Shown here piece after piece: positions 1 to 7,532 of a stretch of 54,109 nucleotides of DNA (the first letter of the stretch is position 1; each line of letters starts with the position of its first letter). Position numbers and translations under genes: made by a program. Origin of the DNA: JAKLKS01 sp964370855 (GTDB taxonomy: Bacteria > Planctomycetota > JAJSAM01 > JAKLKS01); the NCBI GenBank assembly GCA_964370855.1, contig CAYJMF010000017.1, positions 1-54,109 on the forward strand. The letters are read 5' to 3'. The notes under the pieces are model-generated. The model did not search any database and was not told the origin of the DNA. It was given only the letters and a program-made list of their open reading frames with translations.

Positions 1-200
1 CGCGCCTCTACAACCGACCCCTCATCTCGAGGGACGAGTGCGCCGGGGGCGGCGCGCAACCCCCCGCGGGACCCCCACGATCCCCCGAGAACCCGGTTCC
101 ACCCCCCTCCTCCCCAATCGTTGCCCCTCCCCCGCCCCTTGGCTACGCTTCGGTCTCCCGGCGCACCGGCGCCGGCGCCATCCTCGAGGAGACCCGGACC
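1..200. other. Upstream region with no supported gene
   Basis: I see no convincing coding sequence here; a frame that reads through it continues antisense-like into the first gene. A G+C-rich inverted repeat (arms GCGCC and GGCGC, about 42-58) resembles the small hairpin at 14669-14686, and both are followed by GCGCAAC. The stretch GAGGAG about 12 nt before the first ATG probably contains the ribosome binding site of the next gene. Confidence 0.5.
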
Positions 201-659
201 ATGGGATACCGCCTGCGCGGCCTCACCTACGAGCAGTGGAAGGAGGGGGAGGAGTACGTCACCTCCGCCCGGACCGTGACGGAGGCCGACGTGTCGACCT
301 TCGCCGGGCTGTCCGGGGACTTCAACCCGCTCCACACCGACGAGATCTTCGCGAAGGAGACCCCCTTCCGGACGCGCATCGCCCACGGGATGCTCACGGC
401 CGCCATGGCCACGGGCCTCGTCAACGGGCAGGGCTGGTTCGAGGGGACGACCATCGCGCTCATGGAGCAGGTGTTCAAGTACAAGGGCCCCGTGAAGTTC
501 GGCGACACCATCCACTGCGTGGTGAAGGTCGCCGAGCGCAAGGAGACGAGCAAGCCGGACCGGGGCGTCATCTCCTACGACGTGAACGTGGTCAACCACG
601 AAGGCAAGACGGTCCTCGAGAGCCGCTGGACCTGCATGATGAGGAGGGGTGAACGATGA
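201..659 (+). CDS. MaoC-like (R)-specific enoyl hydratase
   Basis: A 152-residue single hot-dog-fold protein of the MaoC/PhaJ type, expected to hydrate enoyl-CoA or enoyl-ACP to the (R)-3-hydroxyacyl form in the cytoplasm. Visible signature: GDFNPLH followed by a further Asp (about residues 46-56) and AHGML (about 73-77), which supply the catalytic Asp and His of R-hydratases. The length is normal for a one-domain member. Its stop overlaps the start of the following reductase (ATGA), so the two are translationally coupled. A hydratase/ketoreductase pair suggests fatty acid, polyhydroxyalkanoate or related acyl metabolism. The exact substrate cannot be read from sequence. Confidence 0.9.
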   Translation: MGYRLRGLTYEQWKEGEEYVTSARTVTEADVSTFAGLSGDFNPLHTDEIFAKETPFRTRIAHGMLTAAMATGLVNGQGWFEGTTIALMEQVFKYKGPVKFGDTIHCVVKVAERKETSKPDRGVISYDVNVVNHEGKTVLESRWTCMMRRGER

Positions 660-1399
660 GGTTCAAGGACAGGGTCGCGATCGTCACCGGCGCCGGCAGC
701 GGCATCGGGGCCGCCACGGCGGAGCGCCTCGCCTCGGAGGGGGCCGCCGTCGTCTGCGCCGACTGGAACGAGGAGGGCGCCGCGAAGACCGCCGCCGCCA
801 TCGAGGCGGCCGGAGGCCGGGCCGTCGCCGTCAAGTGCGACGTCTCCGCCAAGGCCGACTGCGAGGCCGCCGTGAAGAAGGCCGTCTCCGCCTTCGGGGG
901 CCTCCACGTCCTCATCAACAACGCCGGCATCACCCGCGACGGCTTCGCCAAGAAGCTCGGCGAGGACAAGTGGGACCAGGTGATGGCCGTGAACCTGAAG
1001 GGCACCTTCCTCATGTGCCAGGCCGCGATGCTCGTGATGATGGAGAAGAACCAGGGCCGCATCGTGAACACCGCCTCCGTGGCCGTCCTCGGGAACCCGG
1101 GGCAGGCCAACTACGCCGCCTCGAAGGCGGGCGTCATCGGCCTCACCCGGACCCTCGCCCTGGAGCTCTCCCGGAACCAGATCACGGTCAACTGCGTCGC
1201 CCCCGGCGCCACGGACACGGCGATGTTCAACGGGGTGCCCGACGACATCAAGGCGAAGATCGTCGCCTCCATCCCCCTGAAGCGGATGGCGAAGCCCTCC
1301 GAGGTCGCCGCGCTCCACGCCTTCCTCGCCAGCGACGACGCGGCCTACATCACGGGCCAGGTCGTCTTCTGCGACGGCGGCACGAGCGTCGGCGCCTAG
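656..1399 (+). CDS. fabG: 3-oxoacyl-ACP/CoA reductase, SDR family (FabG-like)
   Basis: A 247-residue classical short-chain dehydrogenase, the usual FabG length. The nucleotide-binding motif TGAGSGIG lies at residues 11-18, NNAG near 88-91, the catalytic Ser near 141 and Y153-AAS-K157 as the active-site pair. It ends in the common FabG tail ITGQVVFCDGG. It would reduce a 3-ketoacyl thioester with NAD(P)H. It overlaps the upstream MaoC-like gene by four bases, so the products probably act on the same intermediates. The alternative is acetoacetyl-CoA reductase (PhaB), which cannot be separated by sequence alone. The FabG-type fold assignment is firm. Confidence 0.92.
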   Translation: MRFKDRVAIVTGAGSGIGAATAERLASEGAAVVCADWNEEGAAKTAAAIEAAGGRAVAVKCDVSAKADCEAAVKKAVSAFGGLHVLINNAGITRDGFAKKLGEDKWDQVMAVNLKGTFLMCQAAMLVMMEKNQGRIVNTASVAVLGNPGQANYAASKAGVIGLTRTLALELSRNQITVNCVAPGATDTAMFNGVPDDIKAKIVASIPLKRMAKPSEVAALHAFLASDDAAYITGQVVFCDGGTSVGA

Positions 1400-1410
1400 C
1401 GGGCGCCTCC

Positions 1411-2073
1411 TTGCCGGCGGTCGGTTCGATCCCCGGGCTCCGCTGGCTCGGGCACGCGGCGGTCCTCCTCGAGGGGCCGCCGGCGGTGTACGTCGATCCC
1501 TGGAGGCTGGAGGATCGCGACCGCCTCCCCCCCGCGGGGATCGTCCTCGTCACCCACGCCCACTTCGACCACGCCTCGCCGGAGTCCGTGGCCCGGGTGG
1601 CGGGGGAGTCCACGCTGCTCGCGGGCCCCGCCGGCGCCCTCGCCCTGCTGCCCGGCGCCCGGAAGAGGGCCGTCGCCGCGGGGGACTCCTTCGAGGAGGG
1701 CGGCGTCCGCGTGAGGGTCCTTCCCGCGGGGGACGGCGCCCCCGGCGGTTTCCACCCGCCGGGCACCGTGGTCTCCTTCCTCGTCGAGGGGGCGGGCCCG
1801 TCCCTCCTCCTCTGTGGTGACGGCGCCGCGGGACCGCCGGCCCTCGACCCGCCGCCGGAGGTGATCGGGATCGCCGTGTCCGGGGGGACGGTTCGCGGCG
1901 CGGAGGCCGCCGCCGCCGCGGCCGCGGCCTCCGGCGCCCGGTACGCCCTGCCCCTCCACTGGGGGGATCTCCAGGGCGATTACGCCGACGCGGCCCGGTT
2001 CCGGGACGCCCTCGGGAGGCTTGCCCCGGGGGCTCTGACGATCCTGCGGGAGATCCCGGAGGGGCGGCGCTAG
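1411..2073 (+). CDS. Metallo-beta-lactamase-fold hydrolase (UlaG-like)
   Basis: About 220 residues. The metal-binding motif THAHFDHAS (HxHxDH) is near residue 50, later Asp/His positions include LLCGDG, and the C-terminal LHWGD motif is typical of UlaG/YycJ-like metal-dependent hydrolases. No ATG lies in front of the conserved beginning (GLRWLGHAAVLLEG). The most plausible start is TTG at 1411, 11 bases after the fabG stop, with a poor ribosome binding site, so translation may depend on coupling. The substrate is unknown. It is probably co-transcribed with the maoC/fabG pair. Confidence 0.82.
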   Translation: MPAVGSIPGLRWLGHAAVLLEGPPAVYVDPWRLEDRDRLPPAGIVLVTHAHFDHASPESVARVAGESTLLAGPAGALALLPGARKRAVAAGDSFEEGGVRVRVLPAGDGAPGGFHPPGTVVSFLVEGAGPSLLLCGDGAAGPPALDPPPEVIGIAVSGGTVRGAEAAAAAAAASGARYALPLHWGDLQGDYADAARFRDALGRLAPGALTILREIPEGRR

Positions 2074-2108
2074 GATGGATGCGGGCAGGCGCCCGCAGGA
2101 GGTCCGCG

Positions 2109-2561
2109 ATGCTCGTCGGAGCCATCATGAGCCGCAAGCCGGTGACGGTGCAGAGGGATCACACGATCCTCCACGTCGCGAGGCTGATGCGGGAAAAGGA
2201 GATCGGGGCCGTCGTCATCGTGGACGACCGCGGCCGCCCCGACGGGATCTGCACCGACCGTGACCTCGCCATCCGCGGGATGGCGGGACCCCACCGCGAT
2301 CCCGGCGGCCTCCCCGTGGACCGCATCATGACCCGGCCCGTCGTGACCGCCGAGGAGGACACCCTCGTCTTCGACCTCCTCCGGACCATGGCCGAGCGCC
2401 GCATCCGCCGTGCCCCCGTCGTGAACGAGCGCAAGGAGGTCGTGGGGATGGTGTCCATGGACGACATCATCCTGCTCCTCACCACGGAGCTGGCCAACGT
2501 GGCCGACGTGCTGGGCCACTCCTCCCGGGTCCTCGGGGAGAAGGCCGTCGAGGAGGAGTAG
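2109..2561 (+). CDS. Two-CBS-domain protein
   Basis: A 150-residue protein made almost entirely of a CBS pair: IMSRKPVTVQRDHTI begins the first domain (about residues 6-60) and IMTRPVVTAEEDT the second (about 72-125). Such stand-alone pairs bind adenine nucleotides or other ligands and act as cytoplasmic sensors. I chose the ATG at 2109 because AGGAGG sits 7 bases upstream; a longer frame from 2079 lacks this. The C-terminus is a short acidic helix. It follows the metallo-hydrolase by 35 bases and converges on purN. The partner it regulates is not evident. Confidence 0.85.
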   Translation: MLVGAIMSRKPVTVQRDHTILHVARLMREKEIGAVVIVDDRGRPDGICTDRDLAIRGMAGPHRDPGGLPVDRIMTRPVVTAEEDTLVFDLLRTMAERRIRRAPVVNERKEVVGMVSMDDIILLLTTELANVADVLGHSSRVLGEKAVEEE

Positions 2562-2570
2562 CCTCCCTCC

Positions 2571-3191
2571 TCAGGGCAGGATCTGCACCCGCCCGTCGTG
2601 CACGCGGAGCTTGCGCCGGGCGAAGAGGTTGACGGCCTCGGGGTAGGCCCGCTTCTCCAGCTCGAAGACCCGCTCCGCCACGGGGACCGCCGTGTCCTCG
2701 TAGTAGACCGGGCAGATCTTCTGGAGGATGATGGGACCCCGGTCGTAGGCGTAGTCGGCGAAGTGGACGGAGCAGCCCGTCACCTTGACGCCGGACTTCA
2801 CCACCGCGGCGTGGACCCTCATGCCCCACATCCCCTGGCCGCCGAAGGAGGGGAGCAGGGCGGGGTGGATGTTCATCACGCGCCAGAGGTAGTCCTGGGG
2901 GAACCGGTAGAGGTGCAGGAACCCCGCCATCACCACGAGGTCGACGCTCTCGCGGTCGAGGGCGTGGGTGATCCTCGCGGAGTAGGCCTCCGTCCCGATC
3001 TCCTTCGTGTGGGCGAGGATGTGGAGGGACTTGCCGGCCGCCCGGGCCCGGTCGTTGGCCTTCGCCCGGGGATCCGAGGAGATGACCGTGACGATCTTCC
3101 CGTCCAGGGTCCCGGCGGCCTCGTGGTCGAGGAAGTTCTGGAGGGTCGTTCCCCCCCCGGAGACGAGCACGCCGATCCTGAGACTGGACAT
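2571..3191 (-). CDS. purN: Phosphoribosylglycinamide formyltransferase
   Basis: A 206-residue GAR transformylase, the folate-dependent third step of purine synthesis. The glycine-rich phosphate loop SGGGTTLQ is at residues 11-18, and the catalytic triad is visible as N107 and H109 (NIHPALLPSF) and D150 (YDRGP). The length is normal. GAGGAGGATGG before the ATG gives a good ribosome binding site. It lies 34 bases downstream of ileS on the same strand and probably ends that transcript. The motif GGQGMWG differs from the usual PG-x-x-xxH pattern after the NIHP motif, as in some PurN subfamilies. Confidence 0.93.
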   Translation of the reverse strand: MSSLRIGVLVSGGGTTLQNFLDHEAAGTLDGKIVTVISSDPRAKANDRARAAGKSLHILAHTKEIGTEAYSARITHALDRESVDLVVMAGFLHLYRFPQDYLWRVMNIHPALLPSFGGQGMWGMRVHAAVVKSGVKVTGCSVHFADYAYDRGPIILQKICPVYYEDTAVPVAERVFELEKRAYPEAVNLFARRKLRVHDGRVQILP

Positions 3192-3225
3192 CCATCCTCC
3201 TCTCGCCGCCCCGCCCGGCGGACCG

Positions 3226-6063
3226 TCAGGACGCGGGGGATCCTACGACCCCGGCGCACCGGGAGCACAGGTCCGGGCGGGCGGAATCCGTCCCCACGGA
3301 GGAGCGCAGGTTCCAGCACCGGGCGCACTTGCCGTGGGGCGAGGGTTCCGCCGCGGCCGCCGCCCGGGCGCCCCCCTCCACGGGGCCCGGCGCCTCGAGG
3401 ATCGCCTCGGACACCATGAGCAGGGACTCGAGGCCCTCCGCCCCGAAGGAGCCGAGGAGGTCCGCCGCCTCCGGGTCCGCGGGCCGGATGCGGACCCTCG
3501 CCTCGAGGTTGCTCCCGATGGCCTTGGAGGCGCGGAGCCCCTCGCAGGCGGCGCCCACGACGGCGCGGATCCCGCGGAGGGCGGCGAAGCGGGCGAGGAG
3601 CGCGTCGTCCCCCTCGCGGGGGCCCTCCGCGGGCCACGGGGCGAGGTGCACGCTCTCCTCCTTCGCACCGGGGAGGAAGGCCCAGGCCTCCTCGGCGGTG
3701 TGGACGAGGATCGGGGCCAGCATCCGGCACAGCGCGGACCCGACACGATGGGCGGCGGTCCGGGCGGAGCGCCGCGCCGCGCCTTCCCCGGCCTCGCAGT
3801 AGAAGCGGTCCTTGGAGACGTCGAACCAGAAGGCCGAGAGGTCCCCGTCGCAGAAGTCGAAGACGGCGCGGAGCCCCCGCGCGAACTCGTAATCCTCGAA
3901 GGCCGCCCCCGCCGCCGCCTGGACGGCGCGCAGGCGCGCCAGCACCCAGCGGTCCAGGGGCAGCAGATCCTCCTCGGCCACGGAGTCCCGGGCGGGGTCG
4001 AACCCGTCGAGGACGCCGAGGATCCAGCGGAGCGTGTTGCGGAGCCTCCGGTAGGCGTCGCCGTGCCGCTTGAGGAGCTCGAAGGAGACGGGGACGTCCT
4101 CCCTGTACTCCACGGAGGAGACCCACAGGCGGACCACGTCGGCGCCGAAGGCCGTCGTGGACTCGTCGGCGTTGAGCATGCCCCCCTTCTCCTTGGAGAC
4201 CTTGTCGCCCCCCTCGTCCACGATGAACCCGTTGGTGACGACGGTCTTCCAGGGGGCCCGGCCCGTGAGGGCGACGGAGGGCAGCAGGCTCAGCTGGAAC
4301 CACCCGCGGTGCTGGTCCGTCCCCTCGAGCACGGCGTCGCTGGGGAACCGGAGGCCGTGGCACTCCCGTTGTACGACGGCGCGCCAGGATGTGCCGGACT
4401 CGAACCAGACGTCGAAGATGTCCCTCGCGAGGGTCGCGTCGCCGGAGCCGCAGTGGGGGCACGTCTCCCCCCCGACGAAGGCCCCGGCGGGGCGGCCGTC
4501 GAACCAGGCGTCGGCTCCCTCGCGGGAGACGACGGCCCGCGTGTTCCGGACGAGGCCGGCGGTGGTCCACGTCCTTGCGCAGCCCCCGCAGACGGCGGCC
4601 GGGATGGGGATGCCCCAGTGGCGCTGGCGTGAGATGCACCAGTCGGGGCGGTCCTTCAGCATGCCCCCGATGCGCCGGGCGCCCCAGGCGGGGATCCAGC
4701 GCACGTTCTCCTCCACCTCCTTCAGGGCGCGGGCGCGGAGGTTCTCGTGGTCCACCTTCACGAACCACTGGTCCGTGGCGCGGAAGAGGATGGCGCCCTT
4801 GCAGCGCCAGCAGTGGGCGTAGGAGTGGGAGATGGTCTTCCCGGCGAGGAGCGACCCGGAGGCGCGGAGGGCCTCGATGACGGCGGGGTTCGCCTCCTTC
4901 GGGACCTTCTTCCCGGCCAGGGCGGGGCCCGCCTCGGCGGTGTAGCGGCCCCGGTCGTCGAGGGGGGAGAAGGGGGGGAGCCCGTTGGCCTGGCCCGTCC
5001 GGAAGTCGTCCACCCCGTGGCCCGGCGCCGTGTGGACGCAGCCGGTTCCGTCCTCGGCGGAGACGTAGTCCGCGAGGAGGACGGTCCACGCCTTCGGCGC
5101 CGGCCGCTCCGCGGGGAGCCCGAGGTCCGCGGCGACGGGGCGATAGCGGATCCCCTCGAGGGCGCGCCCCTTCACGGGGGCGGAGACCGCGGCGGGAACG
5201 AACCCGCACTCCCGCGCCACGGACTCCACGAGCTTCGCGGCCATGACGGTGTGCACGGCGCGGCCCGCGATGCCGTGGGAGACGGCGACGTAGTCGAGGT
5301 CGGGGTGGACGGCCACGGCCAGGTTGGCGGGCAGGGTCCAGGGTGTGGTCGTCCAGACGAGGATCCCCGCCTCGGCCCCAGCGGGGAGGCCGAGGAGATC
5401 GGCCAGCGCCCTCCCCTCGGCGGCGAACCGCACGAACACCGAAGGGCTCTCCCGGTCCCGGTACTCCAGCTCCGCCTCGGCCAGCGCCGTGGCGCAGGCG
5501 GGGCACCAGGTGGTGGAGCGCTTGTCGCGCGTGATGAACCCCTTCTCGAGCATCTCCTCGAACACGGAGAGGACGCCGTCCTCGTACCCCCTGTCCATGG
5601 TGAGGTAGGGGCGGTCCCACTGCCCGCCGATGCCGAGGCGGAGGTACTGCTTGCGCTGGTGGTCCACGTAGTGGTCGGCCATGGCCCGGCAGCGCGTCCG
5701 GATCTCCGCGGCGGTGAGGGAGCCGAGCTCCTTCCCCGCCTCCTTCATCACCTTGTGCTCGATGGGGAGCCCGTGGCAGTCCCACCCAGGCACGTAGGGG
5801 GCGTCGAAGCCCTTCATGGTCCGGAAGCGGACCACGAAGTCCTTCAGCACCTTGTTGAGGGTCGTGCCGATGTGCACGTCGCCGTTGGCGTAGGGGGGGC
5901 CGTCGTGGAAGACGAACAGCGGGGCGCCCTTCCGCCCGGCGCGGATGCGGGCCTCGAGCCCGAGGGCCGCCCACCGCTCCCGGATCTCCGGCTCCCGCGC
6001 GACGAGGTTCGCCTTCATGGGGAAGTCGGTGTTCGGGAGCCTGAGCGTCGCCTTGTAGTCCAT
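3226..6063 (-). CDS. ileS: Isoleucyl-tRNA synthetase
   Basis: A 945-residue class I synthetase charging tRNA-Ile, normal bacterial length. The HIGH box is HIGT at residues 64-67 (after DGPPYANGDV). The editing domain holds WTTTPWTLPAN and GTGCVHTAPGHG. A zinc-binding CxxC in the C-terminal region (CARCWN and CSRC) matches the terminal zinc finger of bacterial-type IleRS. The KMSKS loop is unusual: KVSKE at 621-625 followed by KGGM instead of GN. Extra Cys pairs (CGGC, CPHC, about 493-539) form an internal zinc-ribbon-like insertion before the FDVWFESG motif. The start is supported by GGAG upstream. It sits between the purine phosphorylase gene and purN. Confidence 0.96.
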   Translation of the reverse strand: MDYKATLRLPNTDFPMKANLVAREPEIRERWAALGLEARIRAGRKGAPLFVFHDGPPYANGDVHIGTTLNKVLKDFVVRFRTMKGFDAPYVPGWDCHGLPIEHKVMKEAGKELGSLTAAEIRTRCRAMADHYVDHQRKQYLRLGIGGQWDRPYLTMDRGYEDGVLSVFEEMLEKGFITRDKRSTTWCPACATALAEAELEYRDRESPSVFVRFAAEGRALADLLGLPAGAEAGILVWTTTPWTLPANLAVAVHPDLDYVAVSHGIAGRAVHTVMAAKLVESVARECGFVPAAVSAPVKGRALEGIRYRPVAADLGLPAERPAPKAWTVLLADYVSAEDGTGCVHTAPGHGVDDFRTGQANGLPPFSPLDDRGRYTAEAGPALAGKKVPKEANPAVIEALRASGSLLAGKTISHSYAHCWRCKGAILFRATDQWFVKVDHENLRARALKEVEENVRWIPAWGARRIGGMLKDRPDWCISRQRHWGIPIPAAVCGGCARTWTTAGLVRNTRAVVSREGADAWFDGRPAGAFVGGETCPHCGSGDATLARDIFDVWFESGTSWRAVVQRECHGLRFPSDAVLEGTDQHRGWFQLSLLPSVALTGRAPWKTVVTNGFIVDEGGDKVSKEKGGMLNADESTTAFGADVVRLWVSSVEYREDVPVSFELLKRHGDAYRRLRNTLRWILGVLDGFDPARDSVAEEDLLPLDRWVLARLRAVQAAAGAAFEDYEFARGLRAVFDFCDGDLSAFWFDVSKDRFYCEAGEGAARRSARTAAHRVGSALCRMLAPILVHTAEEAWAFLPGAKEESVHLAPWPAEGPREGDDALLARFAALRGIRAVVGAACEGLRASKAIGSNLEARVRIRPADPEAADLLGSFGAEGLESLLMVSEAILEAPGPVEGGARAAAAAEPSPHGKCARCWNLRSSVGTDSARPDLCSRCAGVVGSPAS

Positions 6064-6156
6064 AGGACGAGTCTCCTCGAGTCGGGGTCGCGGAAGGGGG
6101 ACAGTCCACCACCGGGGGGGCGGCGGGGCAAGGAACCCCGGCGGGAGGGGAGGGGA

Positions 6157-6264
6157 GGGGAATACGGTACCCGACCCGAATCATCGGGGTTGGGCGATGG
6201 GCTCCCGCCTGGCCTGAATTCGCGGGCCCAACCCCGATGAATCGGGTCGGGTACCGTATTCCCC
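6157..6264. repeat. Long hairpin repeat, family A copy 1
   Basis: Two 39-base arms (6157-6195 and 6226-6264) are inverted copies with a single mismatch, separated by a 30-base loop. The arms begin GGGGAATACGGTACCCGACC and run into ATCGGGGTTGGGC. The right arm abuts the stop codon of the purine phosphorylase gene at 6265, so in that gene's transcript the hairpin follows the stop directly. It may be a terminator or a 3'-end stabiliser. A second copy with nearly identical arms lies at 20832-20965, so it is a dispersed repeat, not a gene-specific terminator. Confidence 0.9.
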
Positions 6265-7188
6265 CTAGGCCACGGGCATCCGCTCGACGCAGCCGAGGAG
6301 GATGCGGGCGAGCCCCGGCCCCGCGCCGGCGGCGGCGGCGAGGATGCGATCGATGTCCACGGGCTCGAGGTGGTCGGGGAGGCACATGTCCGTCACCACG
6401 GAGAAGCCGAGCACCCTCATCCCGGCGTGCACCGCGACGATGGCCTCGGGCACCGTGGACATCCCCACGGCGTGGGCGCCGAGCAGTCGGAGCATCCGGT
6501 ACTCGGCCCGGGTCTCGAGCTGGGGGCCCGGGACGGCCGCGTAGACCCCCTTGCGGAGCGGGATGCCCTCCTCGAGGGCGACGGCCTCGGCCAGGGCCAC
6601 GAGGCCCCGGTCGTAGACCACGCCCATGTCGGGGAAGCGGGGACCGAGGGCGTCGTCGTTCGCTCCCCGGAGGGGGCTGTCCCCCATGAGGTTGATGTGA
6701 TCGTCCATGACCATGAGATCGCCGCCGCGGAACAGGGGGTCGAGGCCGCCGCAGGCGTTGGTCAGGATCAGGGTCGAGGCGCCCAGCGCCCGGAAGACGC
6801 GGACGGGGAAGGTCACCTCCCGCAGCGAGTACCCCTCGTAGAAGTGGCAGCGCCCCTCCATGGCCAGGACCGCCCGCCCGCGGAGGACGCCCGCGAGGAG
6901 GGACCCCTTGTGGCCGGGCACCGTGGAGAGGGGGAACCCGGGGATGGAGTCGTAGGGGAGGGAGACCGCCGAGCGGATCTCCTCGGCCACGCCGCCGAGC
7001 CCCGTGCCGAGGACGATGGCCGCCTCGGGGAGGAAGCCCCGGGGAAGGCGCCGCCGGATCCGGTCCGCGGCCTCCTTCGTCGAGCGCCGCTCCGCTGCGA
7101 TGACCGCGATGACCGCGATGGCCGCGGCGGTCCGGGAGCCGGTGACGGCCGCCGCCCCCCGGCGGCCCCGGCGGGGGGCCGGGCTCAT
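6265..7188 (-). CDS. punA: Purine nucleoside phosphorylase (PunA type)
   Basis: A 307-residue trimeric-type (PNP/MTAP family II) phosphorylase that splits inosine/guanosine with phosphate for salvage. Visible motifs: LGTGLGG (phosphate loop), PGHKG, GRCHFYEGY (substrate pocket with the conserved EGR-like HFYEG), TNACGGL, MDDHINL, PGPQLETRAEYR, GMSTVPEAI and SVVTDMC. The first 35 or so residues are an extra Ala/Arg-rich extension. The start is supported because its ATG overlaps the stop of the DUF167 gene (ATGA). A long hairpin follows the stop codon at once. Grouping with purN gives the locus a purine flavour. Confidence 0.94.
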   Translation of the reverse strand: MSPAPRRGRRGAAAVTGSRTAAAIAVIAVIAAERRSTKEAADRIRRRLPRGFLPEAAIVLGTGLGGVAEEIRSAVSLPYDSIPGFPLSTVPGHKGSLLAGVLRGRAVLAMEGRCHFYEGYSLREVTFPVRVFRALGASTLILTNACGGLDPLFRGGDLMVMDDHINLMGDSPLRGANDDALGPRFPDMGVVYDRGLVALAEAVALEEGIPLRKGVYAAVPGPQLETRAEYRMLRLLGAHAVGMSTVPEAIVAVHAGMRVLGFSVVTDMCLPDHLEPVDIDRILAAAAGAGPGLARILLGCVERMPVA

Positions 7189-7532
7189 TTCGCGGCCTTC
7201 TTCGCCTTCTTCTTCGCGCCCCCGGAGGCCGTGGTGAGCTTCACCACCAGCTCGTCGGGGTTCATTCCGGAGATGAGGACCTCCTTCTCGGGGGAGGTCG
7301 CGCCGGAGGCGATGGTGATGGAGCGGCGGGTGAGGTTCAGCACCTCCGCGAGGAGGAGTTCGAGGGCGCGGTTGGCGCCCCCCTTCTCGGCGGGCACCGC
7401 GAGCGCGATCTTCACCCGGTCCCCGAGCCCCCCGACCACCTCGGAACGGCTGGCGCCGGGGACGACCTTCACGCGCAGGACCGACCCCCCCGAGGGGGCG
7501 GGCCGCACGGCGCTGTCAGGAATTCCGCTCAT
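7185..7532 (-). CDS. yggU: DUF167 / YggU family protein
   Basis: A 115-residue member of the DUF167 (UPF0235) family, recognised from LRVKVVPGASRSEVVG and VPAEKGGANRALELLLAEVL, which match the YggU core (VxPxAxxd... PpxxGkAN). It ends in a Lys/Ala-rich tail. Function is unknown for the family, although the gene commonly sits in yggS-yggT-yggU clusters, and yggS is present one gene upstream here. Start and stop both overlap neighbours by four bases (ATGA), so it is embedded in a translationally coupled operon with the FHA-kinase and the purine phosphorylase. Confidence 0.88.
   Translation of the reverse strand: MSGIPDSAVRPAPSGGSVLRVKVVPGASRSEVVGGLGDRVKIALAVPAEKGGANRALELLLAEVLNLTRRSITIASGATSPEKEVLISGMNPDELVVKLTTASGGAKKKAKKAAK

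Noticed and set aside
649..2073. Apparent fusion of a basic protein with the metallo-hydrolase
   Set aside because: The first two thirds are an out-of-frame reading of fabG; only the part from about 1411 is a real protein.
4747..6240. Plus-strand 497-codon open frame opposite ileS
   Set aside because: Antisense shadow of ileS, rich in Gly/Val/Arg, with no start signal or motif.
2930..6385. Very long minus-strand open frame (over 1100 codons) across ileS
   Set aside because: It is an alternate frame of ileS; the product is Arg/Pro/Gly-rich without motifs, as expected from stop-poor GC-rich DNA.
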